Part shown: positions 1 to 5,186 of the stretch, in pieces
Position numbering within the stretch: the first letter of the stretch is position 1
Layout: each line of letters opens with the position of its first letter
Assembly: GCA_015486555.1 (NCBI GenBank)
Contig: WFRL01000061.1
Span: 1-7,301, forward strand
Reading direction: 5' to 3'
Origin: Candidatus Microgenomates bacterium
GTDB taxonomy: Bacteria > Patescibacteriota > Microgenomatia > JAADGY01
Length of the DNA: 7,301 nucleotides
Program-made: the position numbers and the translations under genes
The notes under the pieces: model-generated
Database searches by the model: none
Told to the model about the DNA's origin: nothing
Seen by the model: the letters and a program-made list of their open reading frames with translations, nothing else

Positions 1-504
1 CCAATGGCTCTCCGCTACCTTTTCCTTACTGCCCATTATCAGCGGCTGTTTAACTTCACTTGGTCCAGTTTGCGGGCAGCGGAAGTAGCCTACCACCGAT
101 TAATTAGCCAACTAGCTAAGTGGCGGAGTAGAGTAGGGGAGAAAGAGGTAAAGGTGGATAGAGATAACCCCTTTTCCCAAAAGTTTAAAGAGTTTGTTAG
201 TTATAACCTTAAATTCCCCGAGGCAGTGGCTGTGGTTTGGCAAGTAGTTGAGGCTCCTATTAAGGAAGAAAAAAAGCTGACTCTTCTCTTGGAGTGGGAT
301 AAAGTTTTAGGTCTTAAGCTGGCTGAGAGGGTGAAGGAGCAGTTAAGTGTTCCTGAGGAAGTTAAACGATTAGCAGAAGAACGACAGCGCTTGCGCCAAG
401 AGAAAAAATATACTCAAGCCGACGAGCTTCGCCAAGAAATTCAAGCCGCTGGCTACGAGATTGAGGATACTCAAGAAGGTTATTATTTGAGGAAGAGAAC
501 TTAG
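1..504 (+). CDS. cysS: Cysteinyl-tRNA synthetase, C-terminal part (5' end outside window)
   Basis: This is the 3' portion of the class Ia synthetase that charges tRNA-Cys in the cytoplasm. The reading frame is open to the left edge, and the first visible residues (PMALRYLFLTAHYQ) match the stretch just after the KMSKS loop in this family (typically PLALRYLLLSAHYR). The visible Met is therefore internal, not a start. NFTWSSLRAAE is the start of the helical anticodon-binding (DALR-like) domain. The end, with an ADELRQEI segment and a final EDTQEGYYLRKR, is the usual CysRS C terminus with its conserved 'AD.IR..L...G...EDT..G' pattern. The HIGH motif, the zinc-binding cysteines and KMSKS would lie upstream of the window. 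About 167 residues are present out of a usual 450-480. The stop is TAG at 502-504 and no clear terminator follows. The family call is secure; activity cannot be judged from this fragment. Confidence 0.93.
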   Translation, partial: PMALRYLFLTAHYQRLFNFTWSSLRAAEVAYHRLISQLAKWRSRVGEKEVKVDRDNPFSQKFKEFVSYNLKFPEAVAVVWQVVEAPIKEEKKLTLLLEWDKVLGLKLAERVKEQLSVPEEVKRLAEERQRLRQEKKYTQADELRQEIQAAGYEIEDTQEGYYLRKRT

Positions 505-511
505 TAAAATG

Positions 512-570
512 ACCAATTTTCAAATTCCAAGTATCCAAATAATATTCAAATCCCAATGATCAATTTTCAA
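512..570 (+). repeat. Intergenic word-repeat block A, left copy
   Basis: This AT-rich non-coding block is built from recurring words such as CAATTTTCAA (514-523 and again 561-570), CAAATTCCAAG and CCCAATGATCAA. The 16-mer AATGATCAATTTTCAA at 555-570 is an exact reverse complement of 828-843, and ACCAATT at 512-518 of 847-853. The same words therefore recur in inverted orientation on the far side of the central hairpin. I remember similar low-complexity intergenic words from candidate-phyla genomes, but that is memory and was not checked. Confidence 0.7.
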
Positions 571-586
571 GCAAAACAGAACTTAA

Positions 587-620
587 AACTTAGATCTCAG
601 AGCTTAGAACTCAGTTTATA
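587..620 (+). repeat. 14-bp tandem word-repeat block B, first copy
   Basis: There are two adjacent 14-bp units, AACTTAGATCTCAG (587-600) and AGCTTAGAACTCAG (601-614), identical at 12 of 14 positions and followed by TTTATA. GAACTCAGTTTAT (607-619) recurs exactly at 7183-7195, and CTCAGAGCTTAG (596-607) recurs inverted at 860-871 with one mismatch. The block is non-coding and its function is unknown. Confidence 0.7.
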
Positions 621-656
621 AAGTTCATAAAGCTTGTAAAGTAAAGAACAACTCGA

Positions 657-784
657 GGAGTCATCCTGAGCCCCGCGAAGGATCTAGCGAAGCGCAAAAG
701 TACTAGCACCCATACTTGAGAGCACTCTCTTGCGCCTTCGGCTAGATCCTTCACTTCGCCTGACGGCTCGTTCAGGATGACTCC
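657..784. repeat. Inverted pair of REP-like palindromic units (about 128 bp hairpin)
   Basis: Two copies of a GTCATCCTGA...GAAGGATCTAGC unit face each other. The pairing arms are 657-669 with 772-784 (13 bp exact), 677-688 with 741-752 (12 bp exact, GAAGGATCTAGC), and 692-697 with 730-735 (GCGCAA). An inner AAGTA/TACTT pair lies at 698-702 and 713-717. Each half can also fold alone through ATCCT/AGGAT (663-667 with 679-683; 746-750 with 774-778), and the right half has an inner GCC-TGAC-GGC stem-loop at 758-767. This two-unit architecture resembles REP/BIME elements, and the TCATCCTGAG...CGAAGGATCT core matches an intergenic repeat I remember from many unrelated bacterial genomes. No T-tract follows the outer arm, so it does not look like an intrinsic terminator. 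Mobilisation by a TnpA-REP (RAYT) protein would be an inference; no transposase is present here. Confidence 0.75.
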
Positions 785-797
785 CTAAAAGGGTTTC

Positions 798-859
798 GAA
801 TTTTGATCATTGGTGCTTAGAATTTGTTTGAAAATTGATCATTGATAATTGGTTATTTG
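798..859 (-). repeat. Intergenic word-repeat block A, right (inverted) copy
   Basis: Read on the minus strand, this block carries the same words as 512-570: TTGAAAATTGATCATT at 828-843 is the exact reverse complement of 555-570, and TTGATCATTG at 803-812 is a second, shorter copy of the same word. The order of words differs between left and right copies, so the island was assembled piecemeal or shuffled and is not one clean palindrome. Confidence 0.65.
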
Positions 860-881
860 CTAAGTTCTGAGACTGAGTTCC
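860..881 (-). repeat. 14-bp word-repeat block B, inverted copy
   Basis: CTAAGTTCTGAG (860-871) is the reverse complement of 596-607 with one mismatch, and CTGAGTTC (873-880) is the exact complement of 607-614. Read on the minus strand it gives two AACTYAG words 13 bp apart, the same family as 587-620 and 7154-7197. Confidence 0.6.
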
Positions 882-888
882 AGCTTCG

Positions 889-964
889 ATAATTAAAAAT
901 TAAAAATTTTAAATTAAAAATTAAGTAAGGGGGTCTTGACGATATTCTTAAAAGAAGGTAGATT
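889..964 (+). promoter_or_regulatory. Sigma70-type promoter with A/T-only upstream element, for the cohesin-like gene
   Basis: The -35 is TTGACG (936-941, 5/6 to consensus), the spacer is 17 bp, and the -10 is TAGATT (959-964, 4/6). The tract 889-924 contains only A and T. It holds an 11-bp direct repeat AATTAAAAATT at 891-901 and 912-922, that is 21 bp or two helical turns apart, so it could act as an UP element and/or a curved segment. Transcription would start near 971, leaving a leader of about 13 nt that includes the Shine-Dalgarno AGGTGG (974-979), four bases before the ATG at 984. The elements are seen in the sequence; promoter activity is inferred. Confidence 0.65.
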
Positions 965-983
965 AAAACTAATAGGTGGTTAG

Positions 984-1655
984 ATGAAAAAAAGGTTTGT
1001 TTTTGTATTAGTGTTGGTGGTTGTATTTCTTTCTTCCTTTGCTTCAGCAGCCTTGGCAGCGGATGCTTCTCTCTCGTTGTCTCCCAAGACTAAAACAATA
1101 GGGGTAGGAGATAGTTTAGCTGTCGATGTTAATTTGGATACGGATGGGGCAGCTGTTTCAAGTGTTGATGTAGTTTTAGATTATCCTACAACTAAGTTAG
1201 AATATGTTAAGACTACAGCTACTACCAGCTTCCCCAATGTCTCGGTTAGAGATGATCCTAAAGGAACGTTGCATATAAATTTAACCACCTCATCGGGAAC
1301 ATTTACCGGGGTAGATAAAATAGCTACCATCACTTTTAAAGCCTTAGCTACTGGTCAGGCTCCAATTACCTTTGTTTTTACCCAAGGATCAACAACTGAC
1401 GACTCTAATGTTAACTCCAATAATCAGGACATCCTGGCTACAGTAAGTGGAGGGACTTATACCATTACCACAGCCTCTTCGGGTTCGAGTGTAACCTCAG
1501 CTACTCCTACGCCTGCTTCAACAGAAGACTCTACCTCTTTAAGTCCAACCCCGACTTTGCCAGTTACTGGATCTTCCTCTTTATTTACCTCGACGCTTAG
1601 TTGGAGTATTTTGTTAATTGGTTTAGGAGTAATTATCTTTTTTGGACTGGCTTAG
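984..1655 (+). CDS. Secreted cohesin-domain-like surface protein with LPVTG motif and C-terminal membrane helix
   Basis: This 223-residue protein is probably displayed on the outer face of the membrane. Residues 1-25 form a signal peptide (MKKR, long hydrophobic core, likely cleavage after ALA at 23-25). Residues about 28-160 resemble a cohesin-type beta-sandwich: an opening 'sLSPKTKTIGVGDSLAVDVNL' pattern, SSVDVVLDYPTTKLEYV, and IATITFKALATG, as in the family's 'v.l.yDp..L' and 'i..i.F.a' strands. Residues 161-191 are a Ser/Thr/Pro linker with PTP motifs. LPVTG at 192-196 is followed by a hydrophobic helix (about 204-221) and the stop. A sortase signal normally ends in Lys/Arg, and none is present after LPVTG, so the protein may stay anchored by its helix. 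ATG 984 is supported by AGGTGG four bases upstream. It has its own promoter. No dockerin partner is visible, and ligand and role are unknown. Confidence 0.75.
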   Translation: MKKRFVFVLVLVVVFLSSFASAALAADASLSLSPKTKTIGVGDSLAVDVNLDTDGAAVSSVDVVLDYPTTKLEYVKTTATTSFPNVSVRDDPKGTLHINLTTSSGTFTGVDKIATITFKALATGQAPITFVFTQGSTTDDSNVNSNNQDILATVSGGTYTITTASSGSSVTSATPTPASTEDSTSLSPTPTLPVTGSSSLFTSTLSWSILLIGLGVIIFFGLA

Positions 1656-1675
1656 GCTAGTGTTTTGCCTAGCTA

Positions 1676-1684
1676 TGATATACT
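1676..1684 (+). promoter_or_regulatory. Extended -10 promoter for the rpsF operon
   Basis: TGATATACT provides a TGn extension followed by TATACT (1679-1684, 5/6 to TATAAT). No convincing -35 lies 16-18 bp upstream, which is tolerable for an extended -10 promoter. The predicted start near 1691 leaves a leader of about 20 nt containing GGAGG (1700-1704) before rpsF. A weak inverted repeat (TAGGC 1653-1657 with GCCTA 1667-1671) overlaps the previous stop codon and is too short to call a terminator, so read-through from the cohesin-like gene is possible. Confidence 0.5.
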
Positions 1685-1709
1685 CTCTATGTGCAGGTTG
1701 GAGGTTTGA

Positions 1710-1991
1710 ATGAAGAAATATGAATTAGTTGTCTTAACTACTGTAAACAGCAAGGGGTTAATTGAAAAGTTAAAAGCAGAGTTAGCTAAGGAAAAAATAG
1801 GGACTAAGGAAGCTCGATCATTAGGAGTAAAATCCTTAGCCTATCCAATAAAGAAACAACTAAAGGCTAATTATTTTTTCTTTTCTCTTCAGATGGAGGA
1901 TGATTTAGACCTAGCGGCTAAACTAAACCATTTTTTCTATTTAAACAGTAAGGGATATTTACGCCATTTGTTAGTAATAAAGGAAAGTTAA
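1710..1991 (+). CDS. rpsF: Ribosomal protein bS6
   Basis: This 93-residue protein of the 30S platform pairs with bS18 during assembly around the central domain of 16S rRNA. MKKYELVVLTTV is the first beta strand, and KSLAYPIKKQLKANYFFFSLQ matches the family's 'rLAYPIkk...g.Yv...f' core strand pair. The remainder, through the LNHFFYLNSKGYLRHLLVIK segment, gives the final helix and strand ('ln.....d..vlR.l.v'). The length is normal for S6 without the long acidic tail seen in some species. GGAGG at 1700-1704 supports the ATG. It is the first gene of the run, 11 nt upstream of ssb, in the classical rpsF-ssb-rpsR order. Confidence 0.96.
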   Translation: MKKYELVVLTTVNSKGLIEKLKAELAKEKIGTKEARSLGVKSLAYPIKKQLKANYFFFSLQMEDDLDLAAKLNHFFYLNSKGYLRHLLVIKES

Positions 1992-2002
1992 AGGAGGTAA
2001 AG

Positions 2003-2551
2003 ATGGCATCTCGATCGCTTAACCGTATCCAACTGATAGGTAATTTAACCCGTGACCCAGAACTGCGTTATACCCCGAATAATAAAGCAGTGATTTCCTT
2101 CACCGTGGCTACTAGCCGCCGCTGGACTACCAACGGTACTAAGAAAGAAGAAACAGAGTTCCACCGGATTGTGGCTTGGGATAAATTAGCTGAGATTTGT
2201 TCCCAGCTTTTAGTAAAAGGAAGCAAGGTTTATGTTGAAGGTCGGCTTCATTATCGGAGTTGGACAACAGCCGAGAATGTCCGTCGGGATGTTGCAGAGA
2301 TCATTATTACTGATATGATTCTTTTGGCTGGAGGTAAACCTTATGAATCAACAGCTGCTACCACTTCGCCATCTCCTTCTTCTCCGCCACCAGCTGGAGC
2401 TCCCCTAGATATACCTCAAGAAGATGAACTAGATGTCATTGAATTACCTGATGATGATCTACCTTTTGAGACAACTGAGAAGAAAGAAAAGAAGGTAGAA
2501 GCTGTAAAGAAGGAGGAGGAGAAAAAGGAAAATGAAAACAAAGAGAAGTAG
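2003..2551 (+). CDS. ssb: Single-stranded DNA-binding protein with a tail beyond its acidic tip
   Basis: SSB binds single-stranded DNA during replication, recombination and repair and recruits partners through its C-terminal tip. Residues about 4-108 form the OB fold (LNRIQLIGNLTRDPELRYTP, ISFTVATSR, TEFHRIVAWDKLAEI, VEGRLHYRSW). Residues 112-148 are a Pro/Ser/Thr-rich linker with acidic patches. DDDLPF at 150-155 is the canonical tip, which in almost all bacteria ends the protein at Phe. Here translation continues for 27 residues, 20 of them Lys or Glu. The -1 frame has TGA at 2467-2469, so a one-base slip or one extra T in the TTTT run (2464-2467) would end the protein exactly at Phe155. 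AGGAGG (1992-1997) lies five bases before the ATG. The tail region also carries the Shine-Dalgarno of rpsR and overlaps that gene by 20 nt. The family is certain; the true C terminus is not. Confidence 0.95.
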   Translation: MASRSLNRIQLIGNLTRDPELRYTPNNKAVISFTVATSRRWTTNGTKKEETEFHRIVAWDKLAEICSQLLVKGSKVYVEGRLHYRSWTTAENVRRDVAEIIITDMILLAGGKPYESTAATTSPSPSSPPPAGAPLDIPQEDELDVIELPDDDLPFETTEKKEKKVEAVKKEEEKKENENKEK

Positions 2552-2786
2552 AGTAACTAAAAACCGGCGATTCAAGAAATGCCCCTTCTGCAGTCAGAAG
2601 AAGGAACCTTATTACCTCGATGTGGAAACCTTGAAAAAATTTGTTTCCCTCCAAGGCAAGATCCTTCCTCGGACCCTGACTGGGGTATGTGCTAAGCATC
2701 AACGCCGTCTTAGCCGGGAGATTAAACGAGCTCGAATGTTAGCTCTTTTACCCTTTACCCACCCGAGGAGTTATCGAATGAGATGA
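2532..2786 (+). CDS. rpsR: Ribosomal protein bS18, cysteine-containing form
   Basis: This 84-residue 30S platform protein is the assembly partner of bS6. The core FVSLQGKILPRTLTGVC, then AKHQRRLSREIKRARMLALL, is the diagnostic family signature ('L..Fis..GKIlpRR.TG....hQR.l..aIKrAR..aLLP'). Cys17, Cys20, Cys53 and His56 (CPFC and CAKH) form a potential zinc site, as in the 'C+' variants of bS18. The start overlaps the 3' end of ssb by 20 nt. A purine-rich ladder with repeated AGGAGG (2511-2519) and AAGGA (2525-2529) lies just upstream. It ends in TGA (2784-2786). The next gene starts in the same frame after one intervening codon. Confidence 0.96.
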   Translation: MKTKRSRVTKNRRFKKCPFCSQKKEPYYLDVETLKKFVSLQGKILPRTLTGVCAKHQRRLSREIKRARMLALLPFTHPRSYRMR

Positions 2787-2789
2787 AAT

Positions 2790-3515
2790 ATGCGCTTCTT
2801 TTGGACGACCCCCGGTAAGTTAGAACTTAAAGCTAAAATTGGAGAAAAGATTGCTCCTAATGAAACGATCATTCTAGGTGAGGTAGCTGAGGATAAATTT
2901 ATTTGGGATGTAGTGGCTGAACTGGATTTGAATTACCATCAAGTAAAGGAAATTTTTCGACCCCTTATTGGTTGCCAGTTGGTTGAGGGAGAAGTAATCT
3001 GGGAAAAGAAACGTTTTTTAGCTAAGAGTGCTTATCAGTTGGTTATGCCCTTGAGTGGAATTATTGAAGAGGTAAACCAAGGAGAGGTAATTATCCAACC
3101 CCAAAGAGGGAAGAAAATAGCTTACCAGCTGCCCTTTCCGATTACTGTAGAGAAAGAAGAAAAAGAAGGAGTGTGGTGTCAAACCGATAGCTGGCGGGAA
3201 GTAGAGATTGAATGGTTAACTCCTTATAAAAGGGACGTAGTTGTTAAGGGAACCTACCCAGTTCAACTTGAGTTAGTAGATAGATTAGAGATAGAGAATA
3301 GGGGAGTGGTAGTTGATGAGCCGAGTCGGCAGTTGTGTTTGTTAATCAAAGCTTTATCGGCAGCCGGGGTAGTGGTAAACTTAAAAAAGGCTCAAGCGGC
3401 GAAGTTTTGCTCTCAAGGCCTGGAGTGGGGGGTAAAGGTTAAAAAAGAAGTCTTGGAACCCCATTTTGAAGATAGATGGCTGATTATCAATAAAAATAAA
3501 TTGGGAGTTATTTAA
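2790..3515 (+). CDS. Unrecognised 241-residue protein in the ribosomal operon
   Basis: I do not recognise this family. It has no signal peptide or clear membrane helix (the most apolar stretch, about 181-197, contains a Lys), so it is probably cytoplasmic. It is rich in beta-type alternation and in Lys/Glu/Val. Two segments recall halves of barrel-sandwich (lipoyl/biotinyl-type) domains: GEKIAPNETIILGEV (18-31) and MPLSGIIEEVNQGEVIIQ (86-103). This resemblance is weak and no lipoyl or biotinyl lysine context is evident. Residues 35-62 look helical. It starts three bases after rpsR in the same frame and ends overlapping ctpA by one base (TAATG). GAGGAG lies at 2765-2770, 19 nt before the ATG, which is too far to be a good ribosome site, so coupling to rpsR translation is likely. 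Codon use is like its neighbours. Embedding among translation and envelope genes suggests a housekeeping role, but none can be assigned. Confidence 0.85.
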   Translation: MRFFWTTPGKLELKAKIGEKIAPNETIILGEVAEDKFIWDVVAELDLNYHQVKEIFRPLIGCQLVEGEVIWEKKRFLAKSAYQLVMPLSGIIEEVNQGEVIIQPQRGKKIAYQLPFPITVEKEEKEGVWCQTDSWREVEIEWLTPYKRDVVVKGTYPVQLELVDRLEIENRGVVVDEPSRQLCLLIKALSAAGVVVNLKKAQAAKFCSQGLEWGVKVKKEVLEPHFEDRWLIINKNKLGVI

Positions 3516-4795
3516 TGAAGCTTAAAAAACTGCAGATAGTTCTTCTTTTACTCATTGGTTTTGTTCTCGGGAGTGGGGCAACAAGTTATTATCCAACTCT
3601 TAATTGGAAAAGGTATAGTTTAGAAAAAGGTAGAGTTACTTCTTCTCAGGTACTTCCCCAGCCGACTCAAGTGGATATGTCTACTTTTTGGCAGGTATGG
3701 AAGCTAATTAAAAGTGACTTTCTCTTTCAGAATAAGGTTCAGCCAGAGAAGATGATTCAAGGAGCTATTCGGGGAATGGTAGCTTCCTTAGGAGATCCTT
3801 ATACAGCTTATCTCCCTCCCCAAGAGAATAAAGAGAGTAAGGATAACTTAAAGGGCCAATTTGAAGGGGTGGGCATTCAACTAGGATATCGAGATAACAA
3901 GTTAAGTGTTGTTTCTCCTCTACCTAATACTCCTGCCTACCGAGCAGGAATGAAAGCCGGCGATATTATAGCGGCTATCGATAAACAAGATTCCCTTCAT
4001 ATGTCTTTACCAGAAGCAGTTAAAGAGATCCGCGGGCCTAGAGGGACACCAGTTGTTCTAACCGTGATCCGCCGAGGTGTTTCTCAACCTCTAGATATTA
4101 AGATTGTTCGAGATACCATTACTGTTCCAACTGTTGAGTTGAAGATTCTTCAGACGCAGGACGGTGGTTTTGCTCACTTAAGTCTGTATAAATTTGGAGA
4201 CCTAACCGATGGTCAGTGGCGGCAAGCGGTAGATCGGATAATTACTTATCAGAGATTACACCCTCAGAGATTTAGAGGAGTAATTTTAGACTTGAGAAAT
4301 AATCCTGGCGGTTATCTTAATGGGGCCATTTATATCGCCTCAGAGTTTATCGATAAAGGGACAGTAGTAATGGAAGAAAACAGGGATGGTAGCCGGCAGT
4401 TAAGTAAAGTGAACCGGCAGGGCAGGTTGATTAATCAGCCCTTAGTAGTTTTAGTTAACAAAGGCAGTGCCTCAGCTTCGGAGATTGTTACCGGTGCTCT
4501 ACGTGATCATCGGCGAGCTATTATAGTTGGTCAAACAACCTTTGGTAAAGGGACTATTCAAGAAGTTAAAGATTTGACTGGAGGGGCTGGTCTTCATATT
4601 ACCATTGCTAAATGGTTGACACCTAAAAGTGATTGGGTTCATAATCAAGGGATAAAACCTCAAATAGAGATAAGTGAAGATGAGTTAAAAGGAAAAAGTT
4701 ATGATCAAGTGGAGAAAATTTATTTAGAAAAGGCAGAGAAGGTTTTATTAAATTACTCTCATTACTTAAAGCAGTTTTATGAAGGTAATAATTAA
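3515..4795 (+). CDS. ctpA: C-terminal processing peptidase (S41 family), exported, PDZ-containing
   Basis: This 426-residue serine protease of the CtpA/Prc family trims or degrades proteins from their C termini outside the cytoplasm. Residues 6-24 are a signal anchor or signal peptide. VWKLIKSDFL to SLGDPYTAYLPPQE (about 61-104) is the family's N-terminal helical segment. A PDZ domain spans about 113-195 (FEGVGIQLG binding loop; AYRAGMKAGDII). FRGVILDLRNNPGGYL (253-268) opens the catalytic core. Ser320 in KGSASASE and Lys345 in TTFGKGTIQ form the Ser-Lys dyad, with the standard spacing of 25, and Gln349 is also conserved. Length and order are normal. GGGAG (3503-3507) lies seven bases before the ATG, and the start overlaps the previous stop as TAATG. 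The 3' end overlaps rplI by 17 nt. Substrates are not predictable. The gene symbol follows the family, since Ctp paralogues are not distinguishable here. Confidence 0.94.
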   Translation: MKLKKLQIVLLLLIGFVLGSGATSYYPTLNWKRYSLEKGRVTSSQVLPQPTQVDMSTFWQVWKLIKSDFLFQNKVQPEKMIQGAIRGMVASLGDPYTAYLPPQENKESKDNLKGQFEGVGIQLGYRDNKLSVVSPLPNTPAYRAGMKAGDIIAAIDKQDSLHMSLPEAVKEIRGPRGTPVVLTVIRRGVSQPLDIKIVRDTITVPTVELKILQTQDGGFAHLSLYKFGDLTDGQWRQAVDRIITYQRLHPQRFRGVILDLRNNPGGYLNGAIYIASEFIDKGTVVMEENRDGSRQLSKVNRQGRLINQPLVVLVNKGSASASEIVTGALRDHRRAIIVGQTTFGKGTIQEVKDLTGGAGLHITIAKWLTPKSDWVHNQGIKPQIEISEDELKGKSYDQVEKIYLEKAEKVLLNYSHYLKQFYEGNN

Positions 4796-5186
4796 AAATA
4801 GCGGCCAGATAAGAAATGTTAAACCGGGGTATGCTTTTAACTATCTTTTGCCTCGAGGTCTAGCAGTGATAGCCACTCCTTCTAACCTTAAGAAATGGGA
4901 AGAATTGAAGGAGCTGAAGAAAACCAAAGAGGAGAAGGAAGAGAAAGAGGCAAAAAAGACAGCAGAAAAGTTAAAGAAGGAGAAAGTAACTTTTGAACTA
5001 GAAGGAAATAAAGAAAGTGGTAAGCTATTTAAAGCCCTTACCGCTAAGGTCCTAGCGGAGAGGTTGCAGGTTGATAAAAAAAATATTAAACTAAAACAAC
5101 CGATAAAAAAAGCTGGGGAGTATACAGTAGAGATAAAGGTAGGAAAAGAAAAAATTAAAATTGATTTTGAGGTAAAGATAAAATGA
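4779..5186 (+). CDS. rplI: Ribosomal protein bL9 with shortened N-terminal hairpin
   Basis: bL9 is the elongated 50S protein at the base of the L1 stalk. VKPGYAFNYLLPRGLAVIAT (14-33) matches the rRNA-binding signature of the N domain (V..GYA.NYL.P.G.A....T). Residues about 37-70 are a charged Lys/Glu connecting helix, and 72-135 form the C domain (GKLFKALTA, the 'P.K..GEY.V.vkv' segment). Only one residue separates MKVI from the position of the first conserved signature residue (Gly, here Lys), where about eight are usual. The N-terminal beta hairpin is therefore about seven residues short. An upstream in-frame TAA (4767-4769) and no other start codon rule out a longer N terminus in this frame. 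No Shine-Dalgarno precedes the ATG, which lies inside ctpA, so translation is probably coupled to ctpA. It overlaps the following gene by four bases (ATGA). Confidence 0.9.
   Translation: MKVIIKNSGQIRNVKPGYAFNYLLPRGLAVIATPSNLKKWEELKELKKTKEEKEEKEAKKTAEKLKKEKVTFELEGNKESGKLFKALTAKVLAERLQVDKKNIKLKQPIKKAGEYTVEIKVGKEKIKIDFEVKIK

Noticed and set aside
362..556. Minus-strand reading frame of 64 codons.
   Set aside because: It mostly mirrors the conserved C terminus of cysS and runs into repeat DNA; there is no ribosome site or recognisable protein.
657..793. Rho-independent terminator for cysS formed by the long hairpin.
   Set aside because: The hairpin is too long, has an internal loop and bulges, and lacks a T-tract right after the outer arm. 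It also starts about 150 nt after the stop codon.
505..983. CRISPR array or cluster of direct repeats downstream of cysS.
   Set aside because: The repeats are degenerate, differ in length and orientation, and have no regular spacers. They form inverted blocks, not repeat-spacer units, and no cas gene is present.
1653..1674. Terminator between the cohesin-like gene and rpsF.
   Set aside because: The stem is only about 5 bp with competing pairings and no following T-tract; the stretch is better explained by the extended -10 promoter it precedes.
2436..2702. Minus-strand reading frame of 88 codons under ssb/rpsR.
   Set aside because: It lies opposite two certain genes, and its composition (Ser/Phe/Pro-rich) is the complement of Lys/Glu-rich coding DNA.
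2784..2792. rpsR stop TGA and the next gene's ATG are in the same frame, suggesting a read-through fusion or UGA recoding.
   Set aside because: bL9 also ends naturally at TGA (5184-5186), both proteins at the junction look complete at their ends, and the next gene has its own ATG. An ordinary stop with translational coupling is simpler.
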